DNA of 47,409 bases from Sideroxydans sp. (GTDB lineage: Bacteria; Pseudomonadota; Gammaproteobacteria; Burkholderiales; Gallionellaceae). The stretch spans positions 1 through 47,409 of the forward strand of contig JARCRQ010000029.1 of NCBI GenBank assembly GCA_029850585.1, in the 5' to 3' direction. Each line of letters begins with the position of its first letter. Positions within the stretch are counted from its first letter, which is position 1. Below are positions 18,392-26,584 of the stretch, piece after piece. The translations under genes and the position numbers were made by a program. The notes under the pieces were generated by a model. That model was given only the letters and a program-made list of their open reading frames with translations, was not told the DNA's origin and did not search any database.

Positions 18392-19288
18392 ATGAAAAAA
18401 ATTATTTACACATTATTTGCAATTCTTATTAGCAACCCCACCCACGCCGCGCTCAATGTGTTCGCTTGCGAACCCGAATGGGCAGCACTCACTCAACAAC
18501 TGGCGGGCGAGCAAGCGCGCATTTATACCGCGACGACGGCCTTGCAAGACCCGCATCGCGTCGAAGCGCGTCCGAGCTTAATCGCCCAAGCGCGCCGCGC
18601 CAATTTGGTGGTTTGCACAGGCGCAGAGCTGGAGATGGCGTGGCTGCCTGTGGTGTTGCGCGAGTCGGGCAACACTGCTGTGGCGGCGGGCAGCTTGGGG
18701 AATTTTGAAGCAGCGGAATTTGTAAAAATGTTGGAAATCCCTAGCCGTTTGAATCGCGCCGATGGCGATGTGCACGCGGGCGGCAATCCACATATTCAAA
18801 CCGATGCGCGTAACTTTTTGCCCATCGCCGAGGCGTTAAGCAAACGTTTGATTCAGCTTGATGCGGGCAACGCCGCGCAATATCAGCAACACCTCGCAGC
18901 CTTTACCCAGCAATGGCGCGCCGCGATTGTGCGTTGGGAAAAACAAGCCGCGCCGCTCAAAGGTTTGCCTGTCATGGTGCAGCATCGAGGCTTTCCTTAT
19001 TTGAACAACTGGCTAGGTTTGCAACAAGTCGCCGAACTCGAACCCAAGCCCGGTATGGAACCGAGCGCGTCGCACTTGGGCGCGGTGCTGGCTGAATTGC
19101 AAACACACCCTGCCAAAGTCGTCATCCGCGCCGCCTACCAAGATGCGCGCCCCTCGGAATGGATTGCGCAACGCGCCAAAATATCGGCGGTGATGTTGCC
19201 CTACACCGTGGGAGGCACGCCGCAAGCGACGGATTTATTCACTTTGTTTGACGACACGATTGCGCGATTGTTGGCGGGGCTGAAATGA
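18392..19288 (+). CDS. ZnuA-like metal-binding protein of an ABC importer
   Basis: The 298-residue periplasmic protein is of the ABC-transporter cluster A-I (SBP_bac_9) type. It has a signal peptide (cleavage near THAA). Candidate metal ligands sit in the expected three places: PHRVEARP (about residue 53), GNPHIQTD (about 133) and QHRGFPY (about 197). A closing Asp lies in LFDDTIA. The His-rich loop typical of high-affinity ZnuA is absent. The end overlaps the permease start (ATGA). No ATP-binding subunit is encoded beside it. Zinc is the likely metal, manganese less so. Confidence 0.82.
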   Translation: MKKIIYTLFAILISNPTHAALNVFACEPEWAALTQQLAGEQARIYTATTALQDPHRVEARPSLIAQARRANLVVCTGAELEMAWLPVVLRESGNTAVAAGSLGNFEAAEFVKMLEIPSRLNRADGDVHAGGNPHIQTDARNFLPIAEALSKRLIQLDAGNAAQYQQHLAAFTQQWRAAIVRWEKQAAPLKGLPVMVQHRGFPYLNNWLGLQQVAELEPKPGMEPSASHLGAVLAELQTHPAKVVIRAAYQDARPSEWIAQRAKISAVMLPYTVGGTPQATDLFTLFDDTIARLLAGLK

Positions 19289-20037
19289 ACACGCTCGAAC
19301 TTTCCATCCTGATTCCCGCCTTGATTGCGGGCTTGTTGGTGCTTGCTACGCACATTCCGCTGGGCATCAAAGTATTGCAACGCGGAGTGATTTTTGCTGA
19401 CCTTGCCGTGGCACAAATCGCGGGCTTAGGCATCGTCATCGCGGGACTATTTGAACTCACTGACCAGCCTGTTTTAGTGCAGCTTATCGCCGCCTTAAGT
19501 GCCTTGTGCGGAGCGGCTTTGCTGACGTTTATCGAAGCGCGCTTTAACGACGTGAAAGAGGCGTGTATCGGGCTGACGTTTGTGTTGGCAGCGAGCGCGG
19601 GGGTGTTGTTGATGAGCCGCGATGTCCATGCGGGCGAGCATCTCAAAGATTTATTGGTCGGACAAATTTTGTGGGTCAGCAACGCGCAGTTAATCGCCAC
19701 CGCTGCCTTGACTAGCTTGCTGCTATTAGCTTTACGCTGCTTACCCGCACGTTTGCAACAGCACAGCTTTTACGCTTTATTCGCACTCGCCGTCACCGCT
19801 TCGGTGCAACTCGTCGGCGTGTATTTAGTGTTCGCCAGCCTGATTGTGCCTGCCCTCGCGACCTATCGCCTCATCCGTCACCGCCTGTTTTTCGCTGGCA
19901 TGGTGGGCATCACAGGCTACGCGACAGGGCTGCTGCTATCGGCCAGCTTCGATTTACCCGCAGGTGCGGCAATTGTGTGGGCGATGGCAACGGTGGGTGG
20001 CGTGATTTTGATTACAATGCGCGCCCTTAAAAATTGA
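19285..20037 (+). CDS. ZnuB-like metal ABC transporter permease
   Basis: The 250-residue protein has about seven or eight membrane helices of the ABC-3 family. It begins with the typical ALIAGLLVLATHIPLGIKVL and has the conserved GVIFADLAVAQIAGLG and VGVYLVFASLIVPALAT segments. The start overlaps the binding-protein stop (ATGA). The cytoplasmic loop that would contact an ATPase is present, but the cluster contains no nucleotide-binding gene, so the ATPase must be encoded elsewhere or is dispensable. A repeat region follows. Confidence 0.85.
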   Translation: MNTLELSILIPALIAGLLVLATHIPLGIKVLQRGVIFADLAVAQIAGLGIVIAGLFELTDQPVLVQLIAALSALCGAALLTFIEARFNDVKEACIGLTFVLAASAGVLLMSRDVHAGEHLKDLLVGQILWVSNAQLIATAALTSLLLLALRCLPARLQQHSFYALFALAVTASVQLVGVYLVFASLIVPALATYRLIRHRLFFAGMVGITGYATGLLLSASFDLPAGAAIVWAMATVGGVILITMRALKN

Positions 20038-20040
20038 ACA

Positions 20041-20103
20041 AAGTAATTAGCCGCTAGTCATTAGTTAAATCAACTAGCCACTAGCGACTAATCGCTAACG
20101 ACT
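20041..20103. repeat. CTAG-rich palindromic repeat upstream of aroE
   Basis: Multiple copies of GCTAGT/ACTAGC and TTAG/CTAA alternate, including CGCTAGT (20052-20058) against ACTAGCG (20080-20086). Related sequence occurs at 30330-30372 and 31573-31650. The repeat ends about ten bases before the aroE ATG and fills the whole gap. Confidence 0.65.
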
Positions 20104-20113
20104 GACCGCCCCC

Positions 20114-20917
20114 ATGACCGACCGTTACGCCGTTATCGGCAATCCCATCAATCACAGCAAATCGCCGCTGATACATCAAATGTTTGCCGCACAAACAGGC
20201 GAAGACATGAGCTATGAAAAAATCGCAGCTCCACTGGACGGCTTTGCCGCGACCATACAACGCTTGCGTAATGAGGGTTACAAGGGCTGCAACGTAACCG
20301 TGCCGTTTAAGTTTGAAGCGTTTGAATTAGCCAGTGAAAAACAGCCGCGCGCCGTCACCGCTCGTGCCGCCAACACACTGGTTTTTGCAGCTGAACAGAT
20401 AATTGCCGACAACACCGACGGGGCAGGCTTAGTGCGCGACATTGAGCAAAATTTGAACGTGAGTTTGCGCGGCAAACGCGTATTGCTGATGGGCGCGGGC
20501 GGGGCGGCGTATGGCGTGGCGTTGCCTTTGTTAATGACGGGCTGCGCGCTGAGTGTGGTGAATCGTACCGTCGTAAAAGCCCAGCAACTGGCTGCCAATT
20601 TCGCGCCACACGGCAACATCAAAGCCTATGCGTATGAAGATTTAACGGGCTTGCCATTCGACGTAATCATCAACGCCACGTCCAGCGGTTTAAGCGATGA
20701 ACTCGCGCCACTCCCCGCCAGCTTCGCCCCCCACGCACTCGCCTACGACATGATGTACGGACGCGCAACACCATTTATGCAGTTCGCTAAACAGCACGGC
20801 GCGCAAGTCGCGGATGGCTTAGGCATGTTGGTAGAACAGGCGGCGGAAGCGTTTTTCATCTGGCGCGGCGTGCGTCCCGCCACCGCCCCCGTCATCGCGG
20901 CGTTGCGCGCGCGATGA
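20114..20917 (+). CDS. aroE: Shikimate dehydrogenase (NADP+)
   Basis: AroE reduces 3-dehydroshikimate to shikimate in aromatic amino acid biosynthesis. The 267-residue protein has the substrate-binding opening YAVIGNPINHSKSPLIHQ and NVTVPFKFEAF (catalytic Lys). DNTDGAG gives the partner Asp, and the Rossmann motif is GAGGAAYG. NRT after the second strand is the usual NADP-specific turn. It overlaps mtgA by an ATGA junction, an association common in betaproteobacteria. Confidence 0.96.
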   Translation: MTDRYAVIGNPINHSKSPLIHQMFAAQTGEDMSYEKIAAPLDGFAATIQRLRNEGYKGCNVTVPFKFEAFELASEKQPRAVTARAANTLVFAAEQIIADNTDGAGLVRDIEQNLNVSLRGKRVLLMGAGGAAYGVALPLLMTGCALSVVNRTVVKAQQLAANFAPHGNIKAYAYEDLTGLPFDVIINATSSGLSDELAPLPASFAPHALAYDMMYGRATPFMQFAKQHGAQVADGLGMLVEQAAEAFFIWRGVRPATAPVIAALRAR

Positions 20918-21609
20918 AAAAACTGTGGAGTTGGCTGTGGCACGCGGTGTTGCTCGGCATCGCGCTGATACTTTTGTATCAAGTGTGGTTGTTTGCGCAG
21001 CTGTGTTGGTGGACAAAATTTAATCCCGACAGCAGTGCGTTTATGGACTCACGTTTGGAGCTGATGCAGGATAAAAATCCCGCTGCCGCGCTGCAACATC
21101 AATGGGTGGATTACGCCAAAATTTCTAATCATCTCAAGCGCGCCTTAATCGCCTCGGAAGATGCCAAGTTTGTCGATCACGAGGGCTTCGATTGGGACGG
21201 CATCCAGAAGGCTTACGAGAAAAATATCAAGCGCGGCAAAATCGTCGCGGGTGGCTCGACGATTAGTCAGCAGCTGGCGAAAAATTTATTTCTCTCCAGC
21301 AAACGCACCCCCTGGCGCAAGGCGGAAGAAGCCTTGATTACCTTGATGTTAGAGGCGGTGATGGACAAGCAGCGCATTCTGGAAATTTATTTGAACAGCA
21401 TCGAGTGGGGCGACGGCGTGTTCGGTGCGGAATCGGCGGCGCGTCATTATTATCAAATCAGTGCCGCGCAACTGTCGCCCTATCAAGCCGCCAAACTCGC
21501 TGCGATGGTGCCCAATCCGCGCTACTACGATAAGCATCGCGAGGCGGCAGGTTTAACGCAAAAAACCAACATCATTTTGGGGCGCATGGCAGATGCCGAT
21601 ATTCCTTAA
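20914..21609 (+). CDS. mtgA: Monofunctional peptidoglycan glycosyltransferase MtgA
   Basis: MtgA polymerises lipid II into glycan strands without transpeptidase activity. The 231-residue protein has one N-terminal membrane anchor (about 8-28) and a GT51 domain. The catalytic Glu82 lies in ASEDAKFVDHEG, and the second motif is GGSTISQQLAKNLFLS. The later KQRILEIYLNSIEWG and AAKLAAMVPNP motifs are also intact. It is coupled to aroE. It complements the wall-synthesis genes in the right half of the window. Confidence 0.96.
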   Translation: MKKLWSWLWHAVLLGIALILLYQVWLFAQLCWWTKFNPDSSAFMDSRLELMQDKNPAAALQHQWVDYAKISNHLKRALIASEDAKFVDHEGFDWDGIQKAYEKNIKRGKIVAGGSTISQQLAKNLFLSSKRTPWRKAEEALITLMLEAVMDKQRILEIYLNSIEWGDGVFGAESAARHYYQISAAQLSPYQAAKLAAMVPNPRYYDKHREAAGLTQKTNIILGRMADADIP

Positions 21610-21689
21610 TACCTAGCTATTTTCCAGCCCAAGGCACTCTGTAGAGTTTGTTAAACTCCAACCCTTGTCCTTGCCCTAACCATGCTGCC

Positions 21690-23345
21690 ATGAACTCGCT
21701 TGCTCGTCCTGATTTAGAGATTTTGCGTTACGCCCCTGAAGTCGTTTTCATCACTGAAGCGGATGGACGCATTGTGTTTGTGAATGACAATGCGGTGAAA
21801 ATTTTAGGCTATAGCGAAGCAGCATTATTGCGTATGACGGTACTGGATATTTCGCCTGAAGAATGGCGTGCGGTATATGCGCAACGCTTAGCCAGCGTAG
21901 TTGACGTAGGCGTGCGCGAGTTAATGGAAATTCGCATCATCAGCCAAACGGGACAGAAAATCCCGATGGAATTAAATTTGGTCAAAATGCCGAATGGCTT
22001 GCTGTACGGCTCGTGCCGCGACATTAGCGAACGCAAGCTGGCCGAACAATCGCTGCACCAACTCACCTACTACGACGCGCTCACGCAACTGCCCAATCGA
22101 CGCGCTTTGCTCAAAGAATTGCAACGCTGTTTGACTCAGCACACGCATCACTTTGGCGCACTACTGGTGATTGATCTAGACCACTTCAAATCACTCAAGG
22201 CCGTCGTCGGGGATGCCTTGCTCATCGCCGTCGCGCAACGTTTACGCGCGATGCAACACAGCAATCACACCTTGGCTTGTTTGGGCGGTGATGTATTTGT
22301 GCTGCTGCTAGAGCCTGGCAGCCCAAATCTTGCGAGTGCCGCCGAATTAGCCGACCTATTGGCGCAGCAGGTCAACACGCTGTTAAAGAAACCCTTCGTC
22401 ATTAACGAGCAAGCAATACGCATCTCCGCCTCTATCGGTATCGCGCTATTTAATGGCGATAAAGAGTCGCCCGATGAATTATTAAAACAAGCTAAATCTG
22501 CAATGGATGCGGCAAAAAAAGCGGGGCGCGATACCGTCAAATTTTATAACCCCGCCTTGCAAAGCACCCTCGCCGCACGCCACGAATTAGAACAACAATT
22601 ACGTCTCGCCATCGAGCAGCAACAATTCACTTTGTATTATCAAGTGCAGGTCGATAGCCAAGCACGCGCGGTCGGCGCGGAGGTGTTAGTGCGTTGGCCG
22701 CATCCGCAACGCGGCATGATTTCGCCCGCCGAATTTATTCCCTTAAGCGAAGAAACGGGACTCATCTTGCCCCTAGGTTTATGGGTGTTAGAACAAGCCT
22801 GCGCGCAACTCAAAGTTTGGCAAAAATCAGTGCAGCTACGCGATTTAGTGTTGGCGGTGAACGTCAGTGCCAAACAATTACAAGCCGCCAACTGTGTCGC
22901 GCAAGTACAAAAAATCTTGCTCGACACAGGCACTAAAGCCTCACAACTCAAGCTCGAACTGACCGAAAGCGCGGTGCTGGAAAACATCGAAGACTCGATT
23001 AACAAGATGCGCGCGCTGCAATTATTAGGCATCCGTTTTTCGCTGGATGATTTCGGCACAGGGCATTCATCCTTGCAGTATTTGAAACGCTTGCCACTAG
23101 ACCAAATCAAAATTGACCAATCGTTTGTGCGCGACATCACCACCGATGCGAACGATGCGGTCATCGTCAAAACAATTATTTCCATGTCGGATGCGCTGGG
23201 CTTAAACGTGATTGCCGAAGGCGTAGAAACCGCAGAGCAACGTGATTTTTTAGAAGCGCACGGCTGCCATGTTTTTCAAGGTTATTGGTTCGGCAGGCCG
23301 CTGCCGCTAGCGGCATTTATCGCCGCACTCACCCCGCTTAAATAG
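21690..23345 (+). CDS. PAS-GGDEF-EAL protein, probable c-di-GMP phosphodiesterase
   Basis: The 551-residue protein has a PAS sensor domain (about 10-130), a GGDEF-like domain (about 150-300) and an EAL domain (about 310-551). The cyclase site is degenerate: LGGDVF replaces GGDEF, and the segment after DLDHFKSLK lacks the usual ND.GH residues. The phosphodiesterase side is largely complete: EVLVRW for EALVRW, NVSAKQL, ELTES, DDFGTGHSSL, the Lys of IKIDQSF and AEGVET. The protein therefore probably degrades c-di-GMP, with the GGDEF domain perhaps sensing GTP. The TTG further upstream is less likely than the ATG at 21690. There is no membrane segment, so it is cytosolic. Confidence 0.88.
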   Translation: MNSLARPDLEILRYAPEVVFITEADGRIVFVNDNAVKILGYSEAALLRMTVLDISPEEWRAVYAQRLASVVDVGVRELMEIRIISQTGQKIPMELNLVKMPNGLLYGSCRDISERKLAEQSLHQLTYYDALTQLPNRRALLKELQRCLTQHTHHFGALLVIDLDHFKSLKAVVGDALLIAVAQRLRAMQHSNHTLACLGGDVFVLLLEPGSPNLASAAELADLLAQQVNTLLKKPFVINEQAIRISASIGIALFNGDKESPDELLKQAKSAMDAAKKAGRDTVKFYNPALQSTLAARHELEQQLRLAIEQQQFTLYYQVQVDSQARAVGAEVLVRWPHPQRGMISPAEFIPLSEETGLILPLGLWVLEQACAQLKVWQKSVQLRDLVLAVNVSAKQLQAANCVAQVQKILLDTGTKASQLKLELTESAVLENIEDSINKMRALQLLGIRFSLDDFGTGHSSLQYLKRLPLDQIKIDQSFVRDITTDANDAVIVKTIISMSDALGLNVIAEGVETAEQRDFLEAHGCHVFQGYWFGRPLPLAAFIAALTPLK

Positions 23346-23403
23346 CTGCGCCTAGAGGGCATTATTTCTTTACAATGCGCCGCGCTCAAAAACCCCTCTC
23401 GCC

Positions 23404-24858
23404 ATGACCGAACCACAAAATCCTCACTATAGCGACAACGTGCAAACTCACCTCAAACAGGTCGAGGCTTTGCTGGCGAAGCACGCTTTAGTTGAAGAGG
23501 TTGCGCACAAAGAAATGATTCCCCGCGCCGAGCGGCACGAGCTGATTGATCGCTTGCTGCATAAGCAACATCTCACCTTGCTACGCAGCAAACTGGACGG
23601 CTTACACGCAGCCGACATCGCCTATATTTTGGAAGCCTTGCCGATTGAGCAACGCTTGTTGGTATGGGATTTAGTCAAGTCGGATCGCGATGGTGAGATT
23701 CTGATTGAAGTCTCCGATGCGGTGCGCGAATCGCTGATTGCGACCATGAATCGCGAAGAATTAAGCGCGGCAGCGGGGCAACTCGACACCGACGAAATCG
23801 CCGACTTAGCCCCCGATTTGCCGCAAAACGTGATGCGCGATGTGTTCAAGTCTTTGTCGGTTGAAGAACGCGAACAACTGCGCTCGGCGATGACCTACTC
23901 CGAGGATTCGGTCGGCGCGTTGATGGATTTCAACATGGTGCATATTCGTGACGATGTCAGCTTAGAAGTGGTGTCGCGCTATCTGCGCCGCTTTGACGAA
24001 CTGCCCGATCACACCGATCAAATTTTTGTGGTCGATCGCGACGAACACCTCAAAGGCGTGCTGTCCTTAAACAGCATCGTGGTCAACGAACCCGAAGTCA
24101 TCGTCAGCAGCTTGATGCGCACCGACATCATCAAACTACACACCGATGAAAAAGCCGCGCAAGCCGCATTAGCGTTCGAGCGTTACGACTTAGTGTCCGC
24201 CCCCGTGGTGGATGAAGACGGCAAATTAGTCGGGCGCGTCACGGTCAACGTGGTGTTGGATTTTGTGCGTACCGAATCGGAAAGCGATTTGCTCAATCAA
24301 GCGGGGTTGTTAGAAGAAGAAGACGTGTTCGCGTCGGTGTGGAAGTCAGCAAAAAACCGCTGGGTATGGTTGGGCTTAAATTTATGCACGGCATTTTTTG
24401 CCTCACGCGTCATCGGCAATTTTGAAGGCACCATCGAAAAATTTGTCGCCCTCGCCGCGCTGATGCCCATCGTTGCTGGCATTGCGGGCAACTCCGCCAA
24501 CCAAACTACCACCATCATTATTCGCTCTTTAGCTTTAGGGCAAATCACCCAAGGCAACGCGGGTCGCTTGCTGTTCAAAGAGCTGGCGATTAGCGGCTTG
24601 AATGGCTTAGTGTGGGGCGGCGTGGCGGGTTTGTTCGCGTACTTTTTGTATCACAACACCGCACTGAGCGTGGTGATGATGAGCGCGATGTTGCTGAACT
24701 TAATTGCTGGCGCGCTGGTTGGTTTGCTGATTCCCCTCGCCATGCACCGCCTCGGTCGCGACCCCGCCATCGGCTCTAGCGTGCTGCTCACCGCCATCAC
24801 CGACAGCGGCGGCTTCTTTATTTTTCTAGGCTTGGCAACGATATTTTTGATGAAGTAA
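23404..24858 (+). CDS. mgtE: Magnesium transporter MgtE
   Basis: MgtE is a Mg2+-gated inner-membrane magnesium channel. The 484-residue protein has the N-terminal superhelical domain (about 20-150) and a CBS pair (about 155-285; it includes LMRTDIIKLHTDEKAAQAA). A plug helix and five membrane helices follow from about residue 310, with the pore-associated GIAGNSANQTT sequence and the conserved TDSGGFFIFLGLAT end. The start lies at MTEPQNPHYS. It appears to be monocistronic. The downstream gap contains an inverted-repeat-bounded fragment. Confidence 0.95.
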   Translation: MTEPQNPHYSDNVQTHLKQVEALLAKHALVEEVAHKEMIPRAERHELIDRLLHKQHLTLLRSKLDGLHAADIAYILEALPIEQRLLVWDLVKSDRDGEILIEVSDAVRESLIATMNREELSAAAGQLDTDEIADLAPDLPQNVMRDVFKSLSVEEREQLRSAMTYSEDSVGALMDFNMVHIRDDVSLEVVSRYLRRFDELPDHTDQIFVVDRDEHLKGVLSLNSIVVNEPEVIVSSLMRTDIIKLHTDEKAAQAALAFERYDLVSAPVVDEDGKLVGRVTVNVVLDFVRTESESDLLNQAGLLEEEDVFASVWKSAKNRWVWLGLNLCTAFFASRVIGNFEGTIEKFVALAALMPIVAGIAGNSANQTTTIIIRSLALGQITQGNAGRLLFKELAISGLNGLVWGGVAGLFAYFLYHNTALSVVMMSAMLLNLIAGALVGLLIPLAMHRLGRDPAIGSSVLLTAITDSGGFFIFLGLATIFLMK

Positions 24859-24876
24859 ATTTAGGATGGCAATGTT

Positions 24877-25134
24877 GTGCGAGCTGAATTAGCGAATACA
24901 TGGGGACGGGATAATTCGAGTCTGACCCTATTTCTTTTGGGGCAACACTTCCCTGAGTTATTTGATGCGCAAAGTGCTGGGAAACGTGCGGCTGAAAAAT
25001 CGAGTAGTTTATTGACTGCCTTGCGCGATATGGGCGGCATTGCCAACTCAAGTAAGGGGGATGTGGTCGGTGACCGATTTGCACCAGGTGGCTATAACCA
25101 AGCAAGTGATGGGGTCAGACTCGAATTCTTTTAA
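24877..25134 (+). pseudogene. Unrecognised 85-codon frame within an inverted-repeat unit, possibly a gene fragment
   Basis: A GTG-started frame runs through the region between two 16-bp inverted repeats. The central part (PELFDAQSAGKRAAEKSS, then LLTALRDMGGIANSSKGD) reads like genuine protein, while both ends are encoded by the repeats themselves. There is no ribosome site. I take it for a remnant of a larger acquired gene rather than a working gene, and I cannot name the family. Confidence 0.3.
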
Positions 25135-25147
25135 TCGAATCTGACCC
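24913..25147. repeat. Inverted-repeat-bounded element between mgtE and the SPOR gene
   Basis: AATTCGAGTCTGACCC (24913-24928) is a perfect 16-bp inverted match to 25112-25127. A third, slightly divergent copy (25133-25147) pairs with the second to form a hairpin. GGGTCAGACTCGAATT-type sequences are common repeats near REP-associated transposases, but no transposase is present here. The stretch from 24859 to 25184 otherwise holds only the fragment listed separately. Confidence 0.7.
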
Positions 25148-25184
25148 TTTCCCGATGCTAGCTACCCGTTAGTGGTAGCAGCTT

Positions 25185-25850
25185 CTACCGACACTCCACG
25201 CTCTTTAGCTCGCTACTGGCAAACTCTTTTTGCAGGGTTTTAAGTTGTTCGACCAGTGCCTCATCGACTTGTTTGAACACAAAAATGGTGGCTTTTAATT
25301 TGCTGGCGCGCTCGCCTGTTTTCGCGCTATTCACGCCCAACTCTTTGAGTGTTGCCAAATACTTTTGCGCTTTGTCTTCGCTCTTAAACACGCCTAGCGA
25401 GATGGCATGTAGCCATTCGCCCGCTTCTTGCACCACGAAATACTCTTCTACCCCGCGTGCTTTGAGTTGGGCAACTTTTTGCGCCACTGCTGCCTTATCT
25501 TTGAGCGGCGGGATGTACACCCAAAAGCCGCTGTTGTACTCAATTGGACGCAGGCTTAATTTATTGCCCAGCTTTAAGTTCGCCAATGCGGCATTGGCAT
25601 CTTGCAAATCGCGTCCCGAAAAATCACTCCACTCCCAACAGCTTGCAGACGCAGCGGGCGGCGAGCTGGGCACAACTTTAGCAATCGCTACCGCCGCTTG
25701 CGGTGCGCTGACGATGGTTATTTTTTCGGCGTGCAACGCGGGTAAGGCTTGCAGCTTACTGGGGTCATTTAACCAACTACTGCTCCACTGAAAATAGCTA
25801 AACAGCAGTGCGTTCGCCAGCACCAATCCAACTAGCCAAATTTTTTTCAT
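25185..25850 (-). CDS. SPOR-domain membrane protein
   Basis: The 221-residue protein has one N-terminal membrane anchor (about 5-20), a linker rich in Ala and Pro, and a C-terminal SPOR domain (about 105-190). It shows the typical GFWVYIPPLKDKAAVAQKVAQL and ISLGVFKSEDKAQKYLATL segments. SPOR domains bind denuded septal glycan. Cys71, in the linker, lies in a segment reading SCWEWSDFSG that is shared with other betaproteobacterial proteins downstream of coaX. The start overlaps the coaX stop (ATGA). It is the last gene of the patatin-birA-coaX unit. Confidence 0.85.
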   Translation of the reverse strand: MKKIWLVGLVLANALLFSYFQWSSSWLNDPSKLQALPALHAEKITIVSAPQAAVAIAKVVPSSPPAASASCWEWSDFSGRDLQDANAALANLKLGNKLSLRPIEYNSGFWVYIPPLKDKAAVAQKVAQLKARGVEEYFVVQEAGEWLHAISLGVFKSEDKAQKYLATLKELGVNSAKTGERASKLKATIFVFKQVDEALVEQLKTLQKEFASSELKSVECR

Positions 25851-26584
25851 TTTGTATGCTCCTGCGCAATGTGCGCGATTCCGTGTAACACTAAATTTTC
25901 TACGACGCGTACGGGCAGCTCTAACTGCGCTTGCAAAGCCCCCGCCGCCCCCCCCGTTAAAATCACTTGCGCAGCATTATTTTGCAACACGGCATATTGC
26001 TGCAACAGCGCGCCCAGCGTGGCTTGCAGCGCGCCGCTCATAATGGCATCCGCCGTATTGCGCGGGAATTTGGCATAGCGTCCATCGGCATGTTTAAGCT
26101 GTGCAGTACGCGCCAACAAACTGCTACGCATTAAATCTAAGCCTGGCAAAATCAGCCCACCTAAAAATTCACCTTGCGCATTCAACGCGTCTATCGTGGT
26201 TGCCGTGCCGCAACTCACCACCAGACAATCGTCCTGACACAGCGCACGCGCCGCTAGCAATGCCGCCCATCTATCGCTGCCTAATTGCGCCGCATTTTCA
26301 TAGCCATTTTGCACGCCACCCTGCGCGCGTTGCGCCTGAATAATATGCAGCGGCACCTTGTGCGCAGCGACGGCATCGCGGAGCTGCGCAGCCACGCCAT
26401 CGCCCGCTACATTGCTCGCCCACACCGCATTCACACGCGACCAATCTAGTTCGCGGCAAGCCTGCCAATGCGCGCTCAACTCGGCATGTTTGTGCGTGGC
26501 TAGGGGCGGCAAATCGTGCCAACTCGCCGCGCTGAGTAGCGCGAATTTCATCTGGCTATTACCTGCGTCGATTAGCAGTTTCAT
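25847..26584 (-). CDS. coaX: Type III pantothenate kinase
   Basis: CoaX phosphorylates pantothenate in the first step of coenzyme A synthesis. The 245-residue protein has the three acetate/sugar-kinase (ASKHA) motifs: DAGNSQMKFAL at the N-terminus, GSDRWAALLAARAL at about 121-134, and SCGTATTIDALNAQGEFLGG. A later LTGGAAGAL is the adenosine-side motif. It overlaps birA and the SPOR gene by four bases each. The birA-coaX order is typical of betaproteobacteria. Confidence 0.95.
   Translation of the reverse strand: MKLLIDAGNSQMKFALLSAASWHDLPPLATHKHAELSAHWQACRELDWSRVNAVWASNVAGDGVAAQLRDAVAAHKVPLHIIQAQRAQGGVQNGYENAAQLGSDRWAALLAARALCQDDCLVVSCGTATTIDALNAQGEFLGGLILPGLDLMRSSLLARTAQLKHADGRYAKFPRNTADAIMSGALQATLGALLQQYAVLQNNAAQVILTGGAAGALQAQLELPVRVVENLVLHGIAHIAQEHTK

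Noticed and set aside
22640-23185. 181-codon minus-strand frame inside the EAL domain gene
   Set aside because: Shadow of the conserved EAL sequence, Ser/Cys-rich without recognisable motifs.
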